Source of the DNA: Corella eumyota | Lineage: Eukaryota; Chordata; Ascidiacea; Phlebobranchia; Corellidae | Length of the DNA: 64,000 nucleotides | Reading direction: 5' to 3' | Assembly (NCBI GenBank): GCA_963082875.1 | Contig: OY720103.1 | Location: 4,092,001 to 4,156,000 of the forward strand | Part shown: piece after piece, positions 47,619 through 58,116 of the stretch | Numbering within the stretch: the first letter of the stretch is position 1 | Layout of the letters: each line of letters begins with the position of its first letter | Program-made: the position numbers and the translations under genes | The notes under the pieces: generated by a model | Database searches by the model: none | What the model saw: only the letters and a program-made list of their open reading frames with translations | What the model was told of the DNA's origin: nothing

Positions 47619-49271
47619 TCATAAATCTTCAAGTTGTTTAGTTATTGTTTCAACCGAATTATAGTGCTCCCCCAAACCAAGTTCATGGCGATGATACCTA
47701 AGAATTTAAATTTTTTTATAAAATTATCTAAATAGGGTGTAATATTAGTCACGTTACCATTTTTAGACTTCAGATTAAATTTTAATCATAGTAATTTGCT
47801 TAAGTTAAGGTCCGTTTTTTTAACCGGCAGTGTAGTTTAGAGGTCAAAACACCTGGGGTTACTACATAAGGTACTGGGTTCAATCCCCACTGCAATTATA
47901 TTGTAGAAACTATGAGTAAGATGCTATAAATTGTATGAACTCCTGTTGAGCCAACACTTAGTAAGCATAGGCAACTCGAGACTGGGTCGGGGTAACTGAT
48001 GTTACTCTATGTTTAGGTTGAGAAGTCGACCTTTCCACATTAAGTATAAATAAATATAAAGAAGGGTATTTAATAGTTTGTACTCTTAAATAAAAAATAA
48101 AGCATGCTGAAAAATATTAAAATTAAATTAAATAGTAGACTTAATAAACACTTACGTTAAATAAATTGGTTTGCTATGGTATTCATCTCCTATAACAACC
48201 GGGGGTGCAGAAGCTTGTATTACATGAATTGTAGATTTTAAAATATGGGATAAAGCTCTTAATTCTAATTGACCTCCCCAAGTTCCATCTTTCTCAATAT
48301 TCTCACAATATTTTTGAAAAGATTCTACAAAATACAAGTCAGAAGGTTATTTTAAAAACATTGTCAAAAATAATCGAAAAAATAAATTGGTAGACTTTTA
48401 GACTTGACTACATGAGGTCATGGGATAGATAACTACTATTGGCATAGCATTTTAGGTATAACTGTTAGTACACCTGTCAAAATCATAAAATATTTGGCAG
48501 ATCAATGATCTATTAATATAACTAAGCTAGTACTATTTGATACACACCTTCATTTATTAATTCATCTGGGTTTTCACTTGTAATATATGGCACAAAATCA
48601 TCCGGATGATTTCTCATGTACTCAGCTGTCTTGTGTCTCAGTTCTTGTATGTTTAACACTGTAGAATTATTTAGTTGATCACGTACGGCGTAATACATAC
48701 AATTACCATCCGGTATCATCTAAAAACAAAAATAAATTTTAGAAGAAAGCGGGGATTGAACCAAAGACCCCGGGTGGTGATGCCGAGTGATATTGTCCTG
48801 GTTTAGTATATGAGTATTTTCTTTACCGGTTTGACTACAAAATTTAAGGCATTCAAGGTCTTTTTCATTTCTTGTTCTTCTTTAAATCGGGCAGAAAATT
48901 CGTAATTTTTCTCGGCATCCGATATTTCTTGCGCTTGTTCTTTCATTTTTTGTTCTTTTTTATTCTAAAAACATCAAAAACTTAATTTTTGTTCAACTGT
49001 TAGCTTTTAGATATACAAAATTGAAAGCACCTACCCTTCGTTTTTGAGCTTTTGATACCCGCGGTTTTGACTGATTTGTTTCTAAGTTTGAGTTGGTATC
49101 GTTAACTAGTTTGGTTACTTCTATTATCCCATTTTGATTTTCAGTATTCTTTATTAACAAACCAATAATTAAAAGGAGTTGAAAGGTCAAAAGTTTTTAA
49201 AAAAATAAAAATAAATGGCAACTAAGTCAAGGAAACAGAGTGTTACATATTTAGGGGCCAAGATAAAAAAA

Positions 49272-49311
<40 letters not shown>

Positions 49312-49621
49312 TTTTTTTTTCAAGATAAAAAAAAAAATTTTTTTTTTATCACCAATTCACTGATTGCTTCCAATTCTTTTTTATGTTTAAGTTGAAGATT
49401 TTTTTCTAATTCCTCGATTTTTAATTTTGCCGCTTTCAGTCCTTTCTTATCTCCTTTAGGAACAGCTTTTTTAAGAGACTGGATTTCACCTAAAGAAGAA
49501 AACCAAGGAATTTATTTAATTTTTTTTTTAAATTTTTTTTATTACAAATTCTACCTTGTAATTTTTTCTTCTCTTTCCGATGTCTTGAGATTAGTTCTTC
49601 ATCAGAATTAAGGTCGTTCAT
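47619..49621 (-). CDS. OTUD6B: OTU-family deubiquitinase, OTUD6B type
   Basis: Seven exons: 49621-49555, 49489-49353, 49148-49035, 48964-48827, 48719-48548, 48324-48156, 47697-47619; 291 residues (human about 293). The N-terminus has the family's basic coiled coil (ISRHRKEKKKLQ, KAVPKGDKKG, PRVSKAQKRR). The OTU domain starts near residue 153 with the catalytic Asp-Cys box IPDGNCMYYAVRDQL, continues through TWGGQLELRALSHIL and ends with the catalytic His in LGLGEHYNSV. It removes ubiquitin in the cytosol; in mammals OTUD6B is linked to translation and proteasome assembly. Its 3' end converges on the protease gene with 270 bp between the stops. Intron 2 begins in an extreme A/T homopolymer tract. 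Confidence 0.94.
47824..48060 (+). mobile_element. tRNA-derived SINE in OTUD6B intron
   Basis: Head (GGCAGTGTAGTTTAGAGG, GGGTTCAATCCCCACTG), shortened body and tail (CACATTAAGTATAAATAAAT). Inserted antisense to the gene. Confidence 0.75.
48748..48800 (-). mobile_element. SINE head fragment in OTUD6B intron
   Basis: An inverted B-box-like GGGGATTGAACC followed by a diverged head. Only about 50 bp is recognisable. Confidence 0.4.
49259..49350. repeat. A/T homopolymer tract
   Basis: Runs of A and T alternate, including a T-run longer than 25 bases, flanked by two copies of a CAAGATAAAA start. It lies at the 5' end of OTUD6B intron 2. It may be real low-complexity DNA or a polymerase/assembly artefact. 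Confidence 0.7.
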
Positions 49622-49799
49622 CTTTGTATTTTTATAATAAACTTATTTAAATTAATTTAAACAATGTCTACCTAGAAAAAAAATTATGATTTAATAATAA
49701 TTAGTGGCAAAAAACTAGTCCACATTTTTTTTAAAAAAGTTTGATCAAAATATTTAAAAAAAAAAATTTGCAAATTTTAGAAATACATTATGATTGAAA

Positions 49800-50287
49800 T
49801 CAGGTTTGTGGGTCTGAAGGCACAGGTACAATTGTGTTTTTATTAAGCCCCATGGGATTATAAATGGTCCCGTTTTCGAGTAATTCAAAAACATCATCTT
49901 TTATTAACTCGTTTTTTTTGTTCGGATCAAAATAAGTTAAATACATGTGCAACTGCCTTAAGTTTCTCCGTAATGTGTCATCTTTTAGGTTTTTAATCTG
50001 CTCCTTAATAGACTGCATGCAGTCTTCAATTACTAGGGATTCTATTGAAGTTAGCTCTGGCAAAGGTTTTTGTAAAATCGCGTGAGCTAAGTACTTGTAC
50101 AAGTTGCCAAAATCAGGTACTGGAAATACGCTATTTTCCTCTTTAGATTCCTCTGTTTCGAGTCCATTTTGTTGCTCTTCTGTTTCGTTATTACCACTTT
50201 CTGTTGATGCATCTTTGTCGATTCCTTTTTGGCTGTTACTATTATAACCATTTTCTGATATCGGTTCATCAATTGCTACTGAAACTG
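49800..50287 (-). CDS. 3' end of an unassigned gene, cut by an assembly gap
   Basis: An open frame runs out of the N-gap to a TGA at 49800-49802 (about 162 residues). The first half is acidic and polar. The second half looks like a helical domain (LYKYLAHAILQKP, LRRNLRQLHMYLTYFDPNKK). I do not recognise the family. It lies downstream of the TPX2-like exons on the same strand and may be the tail of that gene or belong to another gene; it does not resemble TPX2 C-terminal repeats. Confidence 0.5.
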
Positions 50288-50487
50288 NNNNNNNNNNNNN
50301 NNNNNNNNNNNNNNNNNNNNNNNNNNNNNNNNNNNNNNNNNNNNNNNNNNNNNNNNNNNNNNNNNNNNNNNNNNNNNNNNNNNNNNNNNNNNNNNNNNNN
50401 NNNNNNNNNNNNNNNNNNNNNNNNNNNNNNNNNNNNNNNNNNNNNNNNNNNNNNNNNNNNNNNNNNNNNNNNNNNNNNNNNNNNNNN
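50288..50487. other. Assembly gap, 200 N
   Basis: Exactly 200 N bases, a conventional placeholder size, so the true length is unknown. Any open frame read through it is unreliable. Confidence 0.98.
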
Positions 50488-52226
50488 ATCGGAACTGGAT
50501 TAAAAGGAGGACTTTCTTGACTTTTTCCTTCCAACTTTCTCTTTTTGCCTTTTGATAATTCAAAAGGCTGAATCTTAGTTAAATGGGGGGTCTAAAAATC
50601 AATAATAGGTTAACCTAAATTTTTGAGTAAAGAAAAAAACTTTTATTTGTCGTTTTTTTGACCCCTTACCTTATTTGGGGTGTTTGAGTGACTTCTCAGC
50701 CCTTTCGTAAAGTCATCAACCTTCATCGATTCACTTTCATCACATCTTGTTTTCATTGGATGGATTTTCGACCGCTTATCAGTTTCAAAATGAAACTCTA
50801 AAAATAGTAACAGGTTAAGTAACACCTATGCATCTGTTTAATCTTAAACGATGTATAAGCACTTACCTTTTACTTCAGTCTTTTTTGCATGTACCACAAC
50901 AGAAGGTTTTGCAGAATTTATTTTTTTCAGGGACTCGGCTGCTATTTGTTTTTCTCTTTTTAGCTTTTCTTTCAACTCCTTAATTTCTTTCATTTCTCTT
51001 TGCTCGCTTGTAAGTCCTCGATGATGCTGGGTGGAAGTGTGAGGCTGTCGTCTAAAAAAAGAAAAATTTGAAAGTTAAAATATTAATAATTTAAATATTG
51101 CTTTCTGTAGCCCAAAAATATAAAAATGAACTTACTTTAAAACATTTGGAATGGCAAAATTCGCAGAGTTGGCCTAAAACAAAAGAAAAATGGTAAAGAA
51201 ACAGGTTCAACAACTACACAATATTAAAAAATAAATTACAGTATTTACCCTTTTGTGTTTTAAAACAGGGGTAGAGTTGTTAGACCTTGATTTCTTTATA
51301 GCAGGTTCGCCTGATGTTGGAGGAGTTGATCGCCTTGCTCTTAGCTCGCGTGCTTTAGTTAAAGCAGACACACTTCTTCTGAGTGCAGGAGCACTAAAAT
51401 ATTATTGATCAAGATTATAATTGCAAAAGAGCAATAAAAAAATTTACAGGTTGTAAAAAAAAACAAGGAGTTCTTACGCTTTAGTTGGTGGAGCTTTGAC
51501 TTTTAAATTCTTCTTGTTAATAGTTGGCTTATTCCAAGTAGCAAGTCTGCTAGGTGTCATAATATTCGAATGAGCATTTTCTTGTGGTTTAACCATTTCT
51601 GGCTCAAACACTTCATCTTTCACGACCTCCGGAACATTTTCTTTATCATCTGTAATGTCCATAACATTGGAGCTTGTTGAAGTTGCTTGTTCTTGTTCAT
51701 TAACTTTGGCAGGAACAGTTGGTACTCGATCTGGTCCTATGTCAAAAGTTAGACGAGAATTGTTGCTAAAATCTTCATCCTTTGTTGCATATTGAGCACA
51801 TTTTTGACCATCCGAAATAGTATCTGGAATTATATATATACATAAACACATAAAAATTTTATATAAACTCAAATTTTGTGGTTTTTCAGTCTGCTAGTAA
51901 AAACATATGGCAATATTAAACCAACATCACAAACAGCTGAACAGACAAAAAGCAAAATCATCACTTAAACTTTTAATTATTATACTTTTAATAATCTTAA
52001 TAACTGATAAAAGAGGTCTAAAGATTTTGAGTTGGGGTTATACAATATCGTTAAAGTGTTATAAAGTTATCTAAATACCAAATACCAGCGAATTAAAACG
52101 TGTACAAAAGGGATATCTACCAAAAAATTTATCCGCTCCGTCATCTAGTCTTTCGACATTTGATTTATTAAAATCCATCAACAAAGGCGTTTTAAAATCC
52201 CAGTTATGAGCAGCAAGGTCTTCCAT
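50488..52226 (-). CDS. TPX2: TPX2-like spindle assembly factor, 5' half
   Basis: Seven exons to the gap: 52226-52121, 51823-51478, 51393-51249, 51173-51136, 51051-50867, 50797-50670, 50591-50488. The start (NWDFKTPLL...ADKFFD) recalls the Aurora-A-binding N-terminus. The strongest match is the block EFHFETDKRSKIHP followed by FTKGLRSHSNTP and IQPFELSKGKKR, which parallels the conserved TPX2 central region (FHFRTDERIKQHP, PFNLSQGKKR in human). Between them are basic segments and a charged helix. TPX2 is a Ran-regulated microtubule nucleator and Aurora-A activator in mitosis. The C-terminal repeats are not visible; they may lie in the gap. Confidence 0.75.
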
Positions 52227-52607
52227 TTTTGGCAGTTTTGTAGTTTTAATTATTTCTCTGTCCTGTTTAAACTAAAAACAAACTAATGCTGACTTCTCTT
52301 CAAGTTAAATAAAAACAAGCAATAGTTTGTTGTGCTTAAGCGTAGTCAAAAATCGCGCTCTCTGTCAGCCAATCACAGTACGTGAAATTTCCTCAAGGCC
52401 AGTGCTTCCCGCATTTTTTAATTTTTTTAATTTGGTGTTTACATTTTTCGTTTTTAATATACTTTTCGTTTTTAATCCTTTTTTCAGGTCTAAACTTGAA
52501 ACTAAATATTACAATATAAATTTGTTTGATTTATGTAGTATATAAACCTGTCTTGAAGAGTTAAACATTAATTTAAAAATGCAAATTCCTTACTGCCTAC
52601 GTAACAA

Positions 52608-52619
52608 TGACGTCACGTG
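52608..52619. promoter_or_regulatory. CRE overlapping a CACGTG E-box upstream of TPX2-like gene
   Basis: TGACGTCACGTG joins a full palindromic cAMP-response element to a CACGTG E-box, about 380 bp upstream of the TPX2-like start and just outside the transposon. A promoter role is inferred from position. Confidence 0.5.
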
Positions 52620-52730
52620 CTGTTATTGTAACAACATTTGTAAACACAGCCTTTATATCTACTAAACACAGCATATGGCAACCCCCAATATCAAAATAAC
52701 AAAAAAACGGACATGTATTAAGAAAAAATC

Positions 52731-52850
52731 GGTCCTACTAAAAACAGCCCGGGAGCGACCGGCGACGACCGGCGACGACCGGGAGATAGAAGATGTATAT
52801 TACGATGAAATAATGCCTATTTTATCAATATTTAGCTATTTTCTTAGCGA
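52731..52850 (+). repeat. Left terminal inverted repeat of the Mutator-like element
   Basis: About 120 bp, beginning GGTCCTACTAAAAACAGCCC, that pairs with 57945-58065 almost base for base apart from the number of short GACCGGC repeats. Confidence 0.85.
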
Positions 52851-53066
52851 CCGGGGGGTAGAGGATGTGTTATACGTACAACTAATGCTTAAAACACCAT
52901 TATTTGGATATTTTCTTAGCGACCGGGGGGTAGAGGATGTGTTTTACGTACAACTGATGCTTAAAACATTATTATTTGGATATTTTTTTGACGACCGGGG
53001 GTAGGAGTTGGCTTATACGTACAACTAATGTTCAAAACATCATGTTTTAGCTATTGTATTAGCGAC
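52840..53066 (+). repeat. Left subterminal tandem array, 72-bp unit
   Basis: About three units, each with AGCGACCGGGGGGTAGAGG and a TACGTACAACT core, in reverse orientation to the right-hand array. Confidence 0.85.
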
Positions 53067-53145
53067 CAATTAAAACAGAAAAATACTTGGAAAGAAAACT
53101 GAAACAAAAAAATTCATTAAAAAAAGTTTGATTTTACATTAAAAA

Positions 53146-55153
53146 TTATTTTGTACGAGACGATCTTGGCCTCTTCCTTTGATAAGGCTTCTTTGCAACC
53201 TTGGATTTTTTTGGCATTTTAAATTGCCCATCACTTGATATAACAATTTTGTTTTCTATTTGGTATCTTAATAATTTATTGAACCTTTTGTTTTTCTCTG
53301 CTTCAGAATATGACTCCCAAGTATATTTATTCACAACAACCCCTTTAATATGTTTTGAAACAATGTAATTTCCTTCGCCATAAATGGCTCTCTTCATATC
53401 GCATATTTGCAGGTCTGTTATTTTTTCCAATTTTTGTATTAGCCCGGGTAATTTAAGCACTTTCCAATCCGAAACCAATTTTAATATGTGGTTCATGGAC
53501 TCTGCAGAGTTGTTTTTCCAATCTATCGGAGTATTTTTCTTTATGTGTGGTTCCCACACATTTTGTTTCAGCTTCTTAGTTAGATTTAGAAAATAAAAAA
53601 GAAACAGATCCTTTTCTTTGTTTTGGAACATTAAATTATATTGTTGTTGAAGAGACGTTTCAATAAATATAAACTCTTTCTCGGTTTTGGTATTTAGTAA
53701 CCCATTCGGCCCAAAAATGTCACCGACTACCTTACGTAACTCCTGTCTGGTTGCACCGACTTTATTTTGTAAGTACCTTGTTAAATTTTCCTTTATGTGT
53801 TTTGTGCATAACACATGCTGAACGCCTGGAAAACAACTAGCAAGGGCCTTTCGAAGGCCCTTTTCGTCATCAGTGCCAAAAAAAACATTTTTTAAATGTT
53901 GTCCCTTCACAAAAATTTTGCACTGTACATGACTGAAAAAAAACGCATTATTGCTATTAAGAAATTTTAAAAAGCTAAATAATTTTTTTTTTAGTTTAAC
54001 TAACAGTCGCCAAACTAGAATACATTTACCTAAAAAATCGGTGGTAAGTTTCATAGGATCCATCCCAATGTAGATATAGTGGTCCCATGACAATAGGCGG
54101 GTCATTTGTAACTGCTCTGACGAGATTGGGGTGTTGATAAACCATTACCGTTACAAATACTGGACCCAAGTTGAAAGTTCTATCAACTCCAACAATGAGG
54201 GGAAAAGGCGACGTCGATAAAAATAAATTTTGAAGATCAGTCATTTGCTCATTTTTATATACTACAATTGAAGGTGGTTGTTTATTTGTGTGAATTATCT
54301 CTTGAATGTAATCACTTTCGTGAAAAATGGATAGGATATGTTGCATATCATCTGCAACATTTGAGCATTTTTGACCAGCCGGCCTATTTAATAAATTCGC
54401 CTGATACTTGGCATTTTGAACCTGTTTTAAATCTCTGGGTGCGTTTTCAAAATCAGTAATAACCATTTCTTGATATATATTTCTTGGTATGTTTGCTGAC
54501 ACAACCCGTTCCTTAACTTCATCCATTGTGTTTTTTGGTGTACGAATGTACTTTCTTATATCACTTTTTTGATTTCCGTGGGGTGTATGACCGGGAAATA
54601 TGCCCATGTATTCAATTACTGCGATATGCTTTTGTTCAACTCCTGCTGGAAATTTATCTACATATGATATTCTTCGTTTGTACAATTCGTTGTTTTTAGA
54701 TTTTGAATAGATTCTACGTAAACATAATATTTCACTTTCACAAGGTTGAGGATCAACTTGTATTCGTTTCTTTTGTATTATCGTCCAATATTTTTCATTT
54801 TTCTTTTCAACATACTGAAAATGAAAATTTTTGTAAACAAAATAGTGTTTTTTATTAGAAAACTTAATGAAAGCTCCGCTGTCGTCTTCGAAGCGATTGC
54901 ATTTGCCGTTAGATTTTCTTTTCGCATTATCATCATTGTAGATCAAATAAAATACATTATCTTTTCTTCCTTTAGGAACTGAATTTAAAACCTGTGCAGA
55001 CAATGTATTTGTAGTTAAATAGTTTAACAAATCATCGGTCTCTAAAAATTTATTAAATAGAAGTTTATTTAGTAAGTTAACACGCGAGTTACGTTCTATA
55101 TTATTATCCTCTTGCATTTTTGGCATGTCACTTTCTTCTTGTTCGCAGTCCAT
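53146..55153 (-). CDS. Mutator-like (MULE) transposase
   Basis: Two exons, 55153-54030 and 53932-53146, joined across a 97-bp intron with good signals (TTTTTTAG/GTAAAT and TTTTTTTTCAG). The frame is open for 636 residues with no internal stop. The MULE catalytic triad is visible: Asp in GVDRTFN (about 324), Asp in GTDDEKGLRKAL (about 396), Glu in NNSAESMN (about 519). The CFPGVQHVLCTKH segment is typical of the family, and the C-terminus is strongly basic (KKPYQRKRPRSSRTK). It cuts and moves the element. The start codon overlaps the end of the OTU frame upstream. An undamaged frame suggests the copy could be active or only recently silenced. Confidence 0.88.
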
Positions 55154-56268
55154 GTTTTATTTTTAGGAATTGGTATTTTTCCCCCGCATTTAGTCCATAA
55201 AATCGAAATTGAATATGACGAACTTTGAGGGGCTAAGTCAGGGTAAACCGTCTTGCATAACAACTCGTATGCCAAATCGTTCGTTCCATTACATGGCGGG
55301 TAAATTGAGCGGATGGGTAAATTGATAACCTGTGCAAGTGCAACTATGGTGTAGAATGTAGATGGATGAAAACCCACACAAAGAAGCACAATCCATAAGT
55401 GAATCGCGAAAATTTGGGGAAACCAAGAATATTTTTGATGTTTTTTCATGTTTTGTTAAATATTCCTCTTGTTGAAACACTTGTAAACATGCGCGAACTC
55501 TTAGTTCTACGCTCATTGACTCATTTCCACATAGACATATGGAAACGGCATTAAAAAGACAGCTTCCATTTGGTGTTGTGCGAACAGCCAATTTACCGAC
55601 ATTATACTCGCATATTTCAAGTATATGCTGGGAATAAATATCGGTTTGTAGATTATCTGTGGAAAAAGATCTATCGGGCATTTTAAAATCAATATTTACA
55701 AGAATCTTCTCACGTTCTAAAGAAGTTACTAGATCTTCCCACCCTGCCAGCCTTGCCTGAAATAAATTTTTTGATCTTTAGTTTTTTTTAATTAAAAAAC
55801 ATAAAAGTTTTGCTGTTTTAACTTTTTTTGTAATATAATTAAATCTTGTAAGTATTTGTCCTTAAATAAGTAAGTTTAATTTGGTCCTTAAATAAGTTTT
55901 TGTCCTTAAATAAGTAAGTTTAATTCGGTATTTTTAAGTAAAGTTAGGCCTATTCAATTTACGTATAGCTTTTTTTCAATAACCGTTTTGTAGTTTAAAA
56001 AATTGTTTATTTTACTTATTTGTACCTGGTTTAGCCTCATAAGACTCATACTGTAGTCAAACGCCCCTTTGTTATTTTTGCAACAATCTCTGCATATGTA
56101 TGGCTTGGAATTTTTTAGAGACAGACGCTTAAATTCCGCCGGTTTTAATTTTTCGCACAAAGCGTGAAACCAGTTTATGCAAATTTCGCATAAAATGCCA
56201 TCAAATTGGCAACTATTCTTGCACATTGGACAAAGCCATTTTTTCATCGTTTTCTTTAATTTATTCAT
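55096..56268 (-). CDS. PHD-finger plus OTU-like protein of the Mutator-like element (one frame change)
   Basis: Exon 56268-56026 encodes a PHD-type zinc finger (CPMCKNSC, CEICINWFHALC, CRDCC), ending at a donor CAG/GTACAA. The next exon starts at 55756 in phase 0 and contains an OTU-like cysteine protease region (TPNGSCLFNAVS) continuing into ALAQVINLPIRSIYPP and SYSISILWTKCGGK. The last part is in a different frame, the change falling between 55449 and 55289, so this copy's OTU gene is probably frameshifted, or an unseen splice exists. OTU and PHD modules accompany transposases in several eukaryotic DNA transposons; their role in transposition is not settled. This OTU is not closely similar to the neighbouring OTUD6B. 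Confidence 0.75.
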
Positions 56269-56663
56269 TATTAATCTAATGCTTTAAATAATAAAATTAG
56301 TTATGCTTTTAAGTCGGGTGCTTTATATTAAATTGCGCAATCCATTTCTTTTAAAATAAACTAAAGTTTTAAATCTGGTACTAGATAATTTTCTGTAAAC
56401 CTAGATCTAACTTTCTATCAGTTTGTGACAAGCAAACTGATTTATTTATGTTTTTTTAATTCATTTTTTGTCAGGTTGTAAATTATTTAATTCCCAACCT
56501 CCCTTAAGCCAGTAAAACAGAATAACAAGATAATTTATCATCCGAAAAAAATTTTACCAGAAAGTCACCGCTTTTATTATGCCGTCATAATGTTGCAAAG
56601 ATTGCAAAATTTTATAACAATAAAAATATATTTTCGTTTTATAACAATAAAAATATATTTTGA

Positions 56664-57945
56664 TAATGTTTTAAGCATTAGTTGTACGTATAACACACCC
56701 TCTACCCCCCGGTCGCTAAGAAAATATCCAAATAATGGTGTTTTAAGCATTAGTTGTACGTATAACACACCCTCTACCCCCCGGTCGCTAAGAAAATATC
56801 CAAATAATGGTGTTTTAAGCATTAGTTGTACGTATAACACACCCTCTACCCCCCGGTCGCTAAGAAAATATCCAAATAATGGTGTTTTAAGCATTAGTTG
56901 TACGTATAACACACCCTCTACCCCCCGGTCGCTAAGAAAATATCCAAATAATGGTGTTTTAAGCATTAGTTGTACGTATAACACACCCTCTACCCCCCGG
57001 TCGCTAAGAAAATATCCAAATAATGGTGTTTTAAGCATTAGTTGTACGTATAACACACCCTCTACCCCCCGGTCGCTAAGAAAATATCCAAATAATGGTG
57101 TTTTAAGCATTAGTTGTACGTATAACACATCCTCTATCCCCCGGTCGCTAAGAAAATATCCAAATAATGGTGTTTTAAGCATTAGTTGTACGTATAACAC
57201 ATCCTCTACCCCCCGGTCGCTAAGGAAATATCCAAATAATGGTGTTTTAAGCATTAGTTGTACGTATAACACACCCTCTACCCCCCGGTCGCCAAGGAAA
57301 TAGACAATTAATGATGTTTTAAGCATTAGTTGTACGTATAACACACCCTCTACCCCCCGGTCGCTAAGAAAATATCCAAATAATGGTGTTTTAAGCATTA
57401 GTTGTACGTATAACACACCCTCTACCCCCCGGTCGCTAAGGAAATATCCAATTAATGGTGTTTTAAGCATTAGTTGTACGTATAACACACCCTCTACCCC
57501 CCGGTCGCTAAGGAAATATCCAATTAATGGTGTTTTAAGCATTAGTTGTACGTATAACACACCCTCTACCCCCCGGTCGCTAAGGAAATATCCAATTAAT
57601 GGTGTTTTAAGCATTAGTTGTACGTATAACACATCCTCTACCCCCCGGTCGCTAAGAAAATATCCAATTAATAGTGTTTTAAGCATCAGTTGTACGTATA
57701 ACACACCCTCTACCCCCCGGTCGCTAAGAAAATATCCAAATAATGGTGTTTTAAGCATTAGTTGTACGTATAACACACCCTCTACCCCCTGGTCGCTAAG
57801 AAAATATCCAAATAATAGTGTTTTAAGCATTAGTTGTACGTATAACACATCCTCTATCCCCCGGTCGCTAAGAAAATATCCAATTAATAGTGTTTTAAGC
57901 ATTAGTTGTACGTATAACACATCCTCTATCCCCGGTCGCTTAGAA
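56664..57945 (-). repeat. Right subterminal tandem array, 18 copies of a 72-bp unit
   Basis: The unit contains GTTTTAAGCATTAGTTGTAC, GTATAACACACCCTCTACCC and CCCGGTCGCTAAG. Copies are 72 bp apart from 56664 on, with few substitutions. Because 72 is divisible by three, long meaningless open frames arise on both strands. Confidence 0.95.
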
Positions 57946-58065
57946 AATAGCTAAATATTGATAAAATAGGCATTATTTCATCGTAATATACATCTTCTAC
58001 CTCCCGGTCGTTGCCGGTCGTCGCCGGTCGTTGCCGGTCGCTCCCGGGCTGTTTTTAGTAGGACC
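57945..58065 (-). repeat. Right terminal inverted repeat of the Mutator-like element
   Basis: Inverse of 52731-52850, ending TGTTTTTAGTAGGACC. It lies about 50 bp upstream of the FN3K start codon. Confidence 0.85.
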
Positions 58066-58116
58066 CAGGAAAAATAGACATTGAGTAGTTACCTGTTGCA
58101 GAATGTCGATAACAAA

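Larger units (their letters stand above)
52731..58065. mobile_element. Mutator-like DNA transposon with PHD-OTU and transposase genes
   Basis: A 5.3-kb element bounded by inverted repeats starting GGTCCTACTAAAAACAG on the left and its complement on the right (ends at 58065). Inside both termini are GACGACCGGC-type short repeats and then arrays of a 72-bp unit in opposite orientation: about three units on the left, 18 on the right. The core encodes, on the minus strand, a PHD-finger/OTU product and a Mutator-like transposase. A clean target-site duplication is not visible; A-rich flanks (GAAAAAAT left, GAAAAATA right) nearly match if the ends are set one to three bases out. The high similarity of the termini suggests a fairly recent insertion. 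Confidence 0.85.

Noticed and set aside
49800-50534. A 244-residue frame through the N-gap as one exon
   Set aside because: The gap length is a placeholder, so frame continuity means nothing.
47619-55756. Idea that OTUD6B and the transposon OTU are related by local capture
   Set aside because: The motifs and surroundings differ (IPDGNCMYYAV against TPNGSCLFNAVS) and the transposon OTU has its own family features; proximity looks like coincidence.
56577-57920. A 447-residue repetitive open frame (and a 237-residue frame on the other strand) in the tandem array
   Set aside because: The 72-bp unit is divisible by three, so an open unit stays open in every copy; both strands are open, there is no start context, and it lies in a transposon terminal array.
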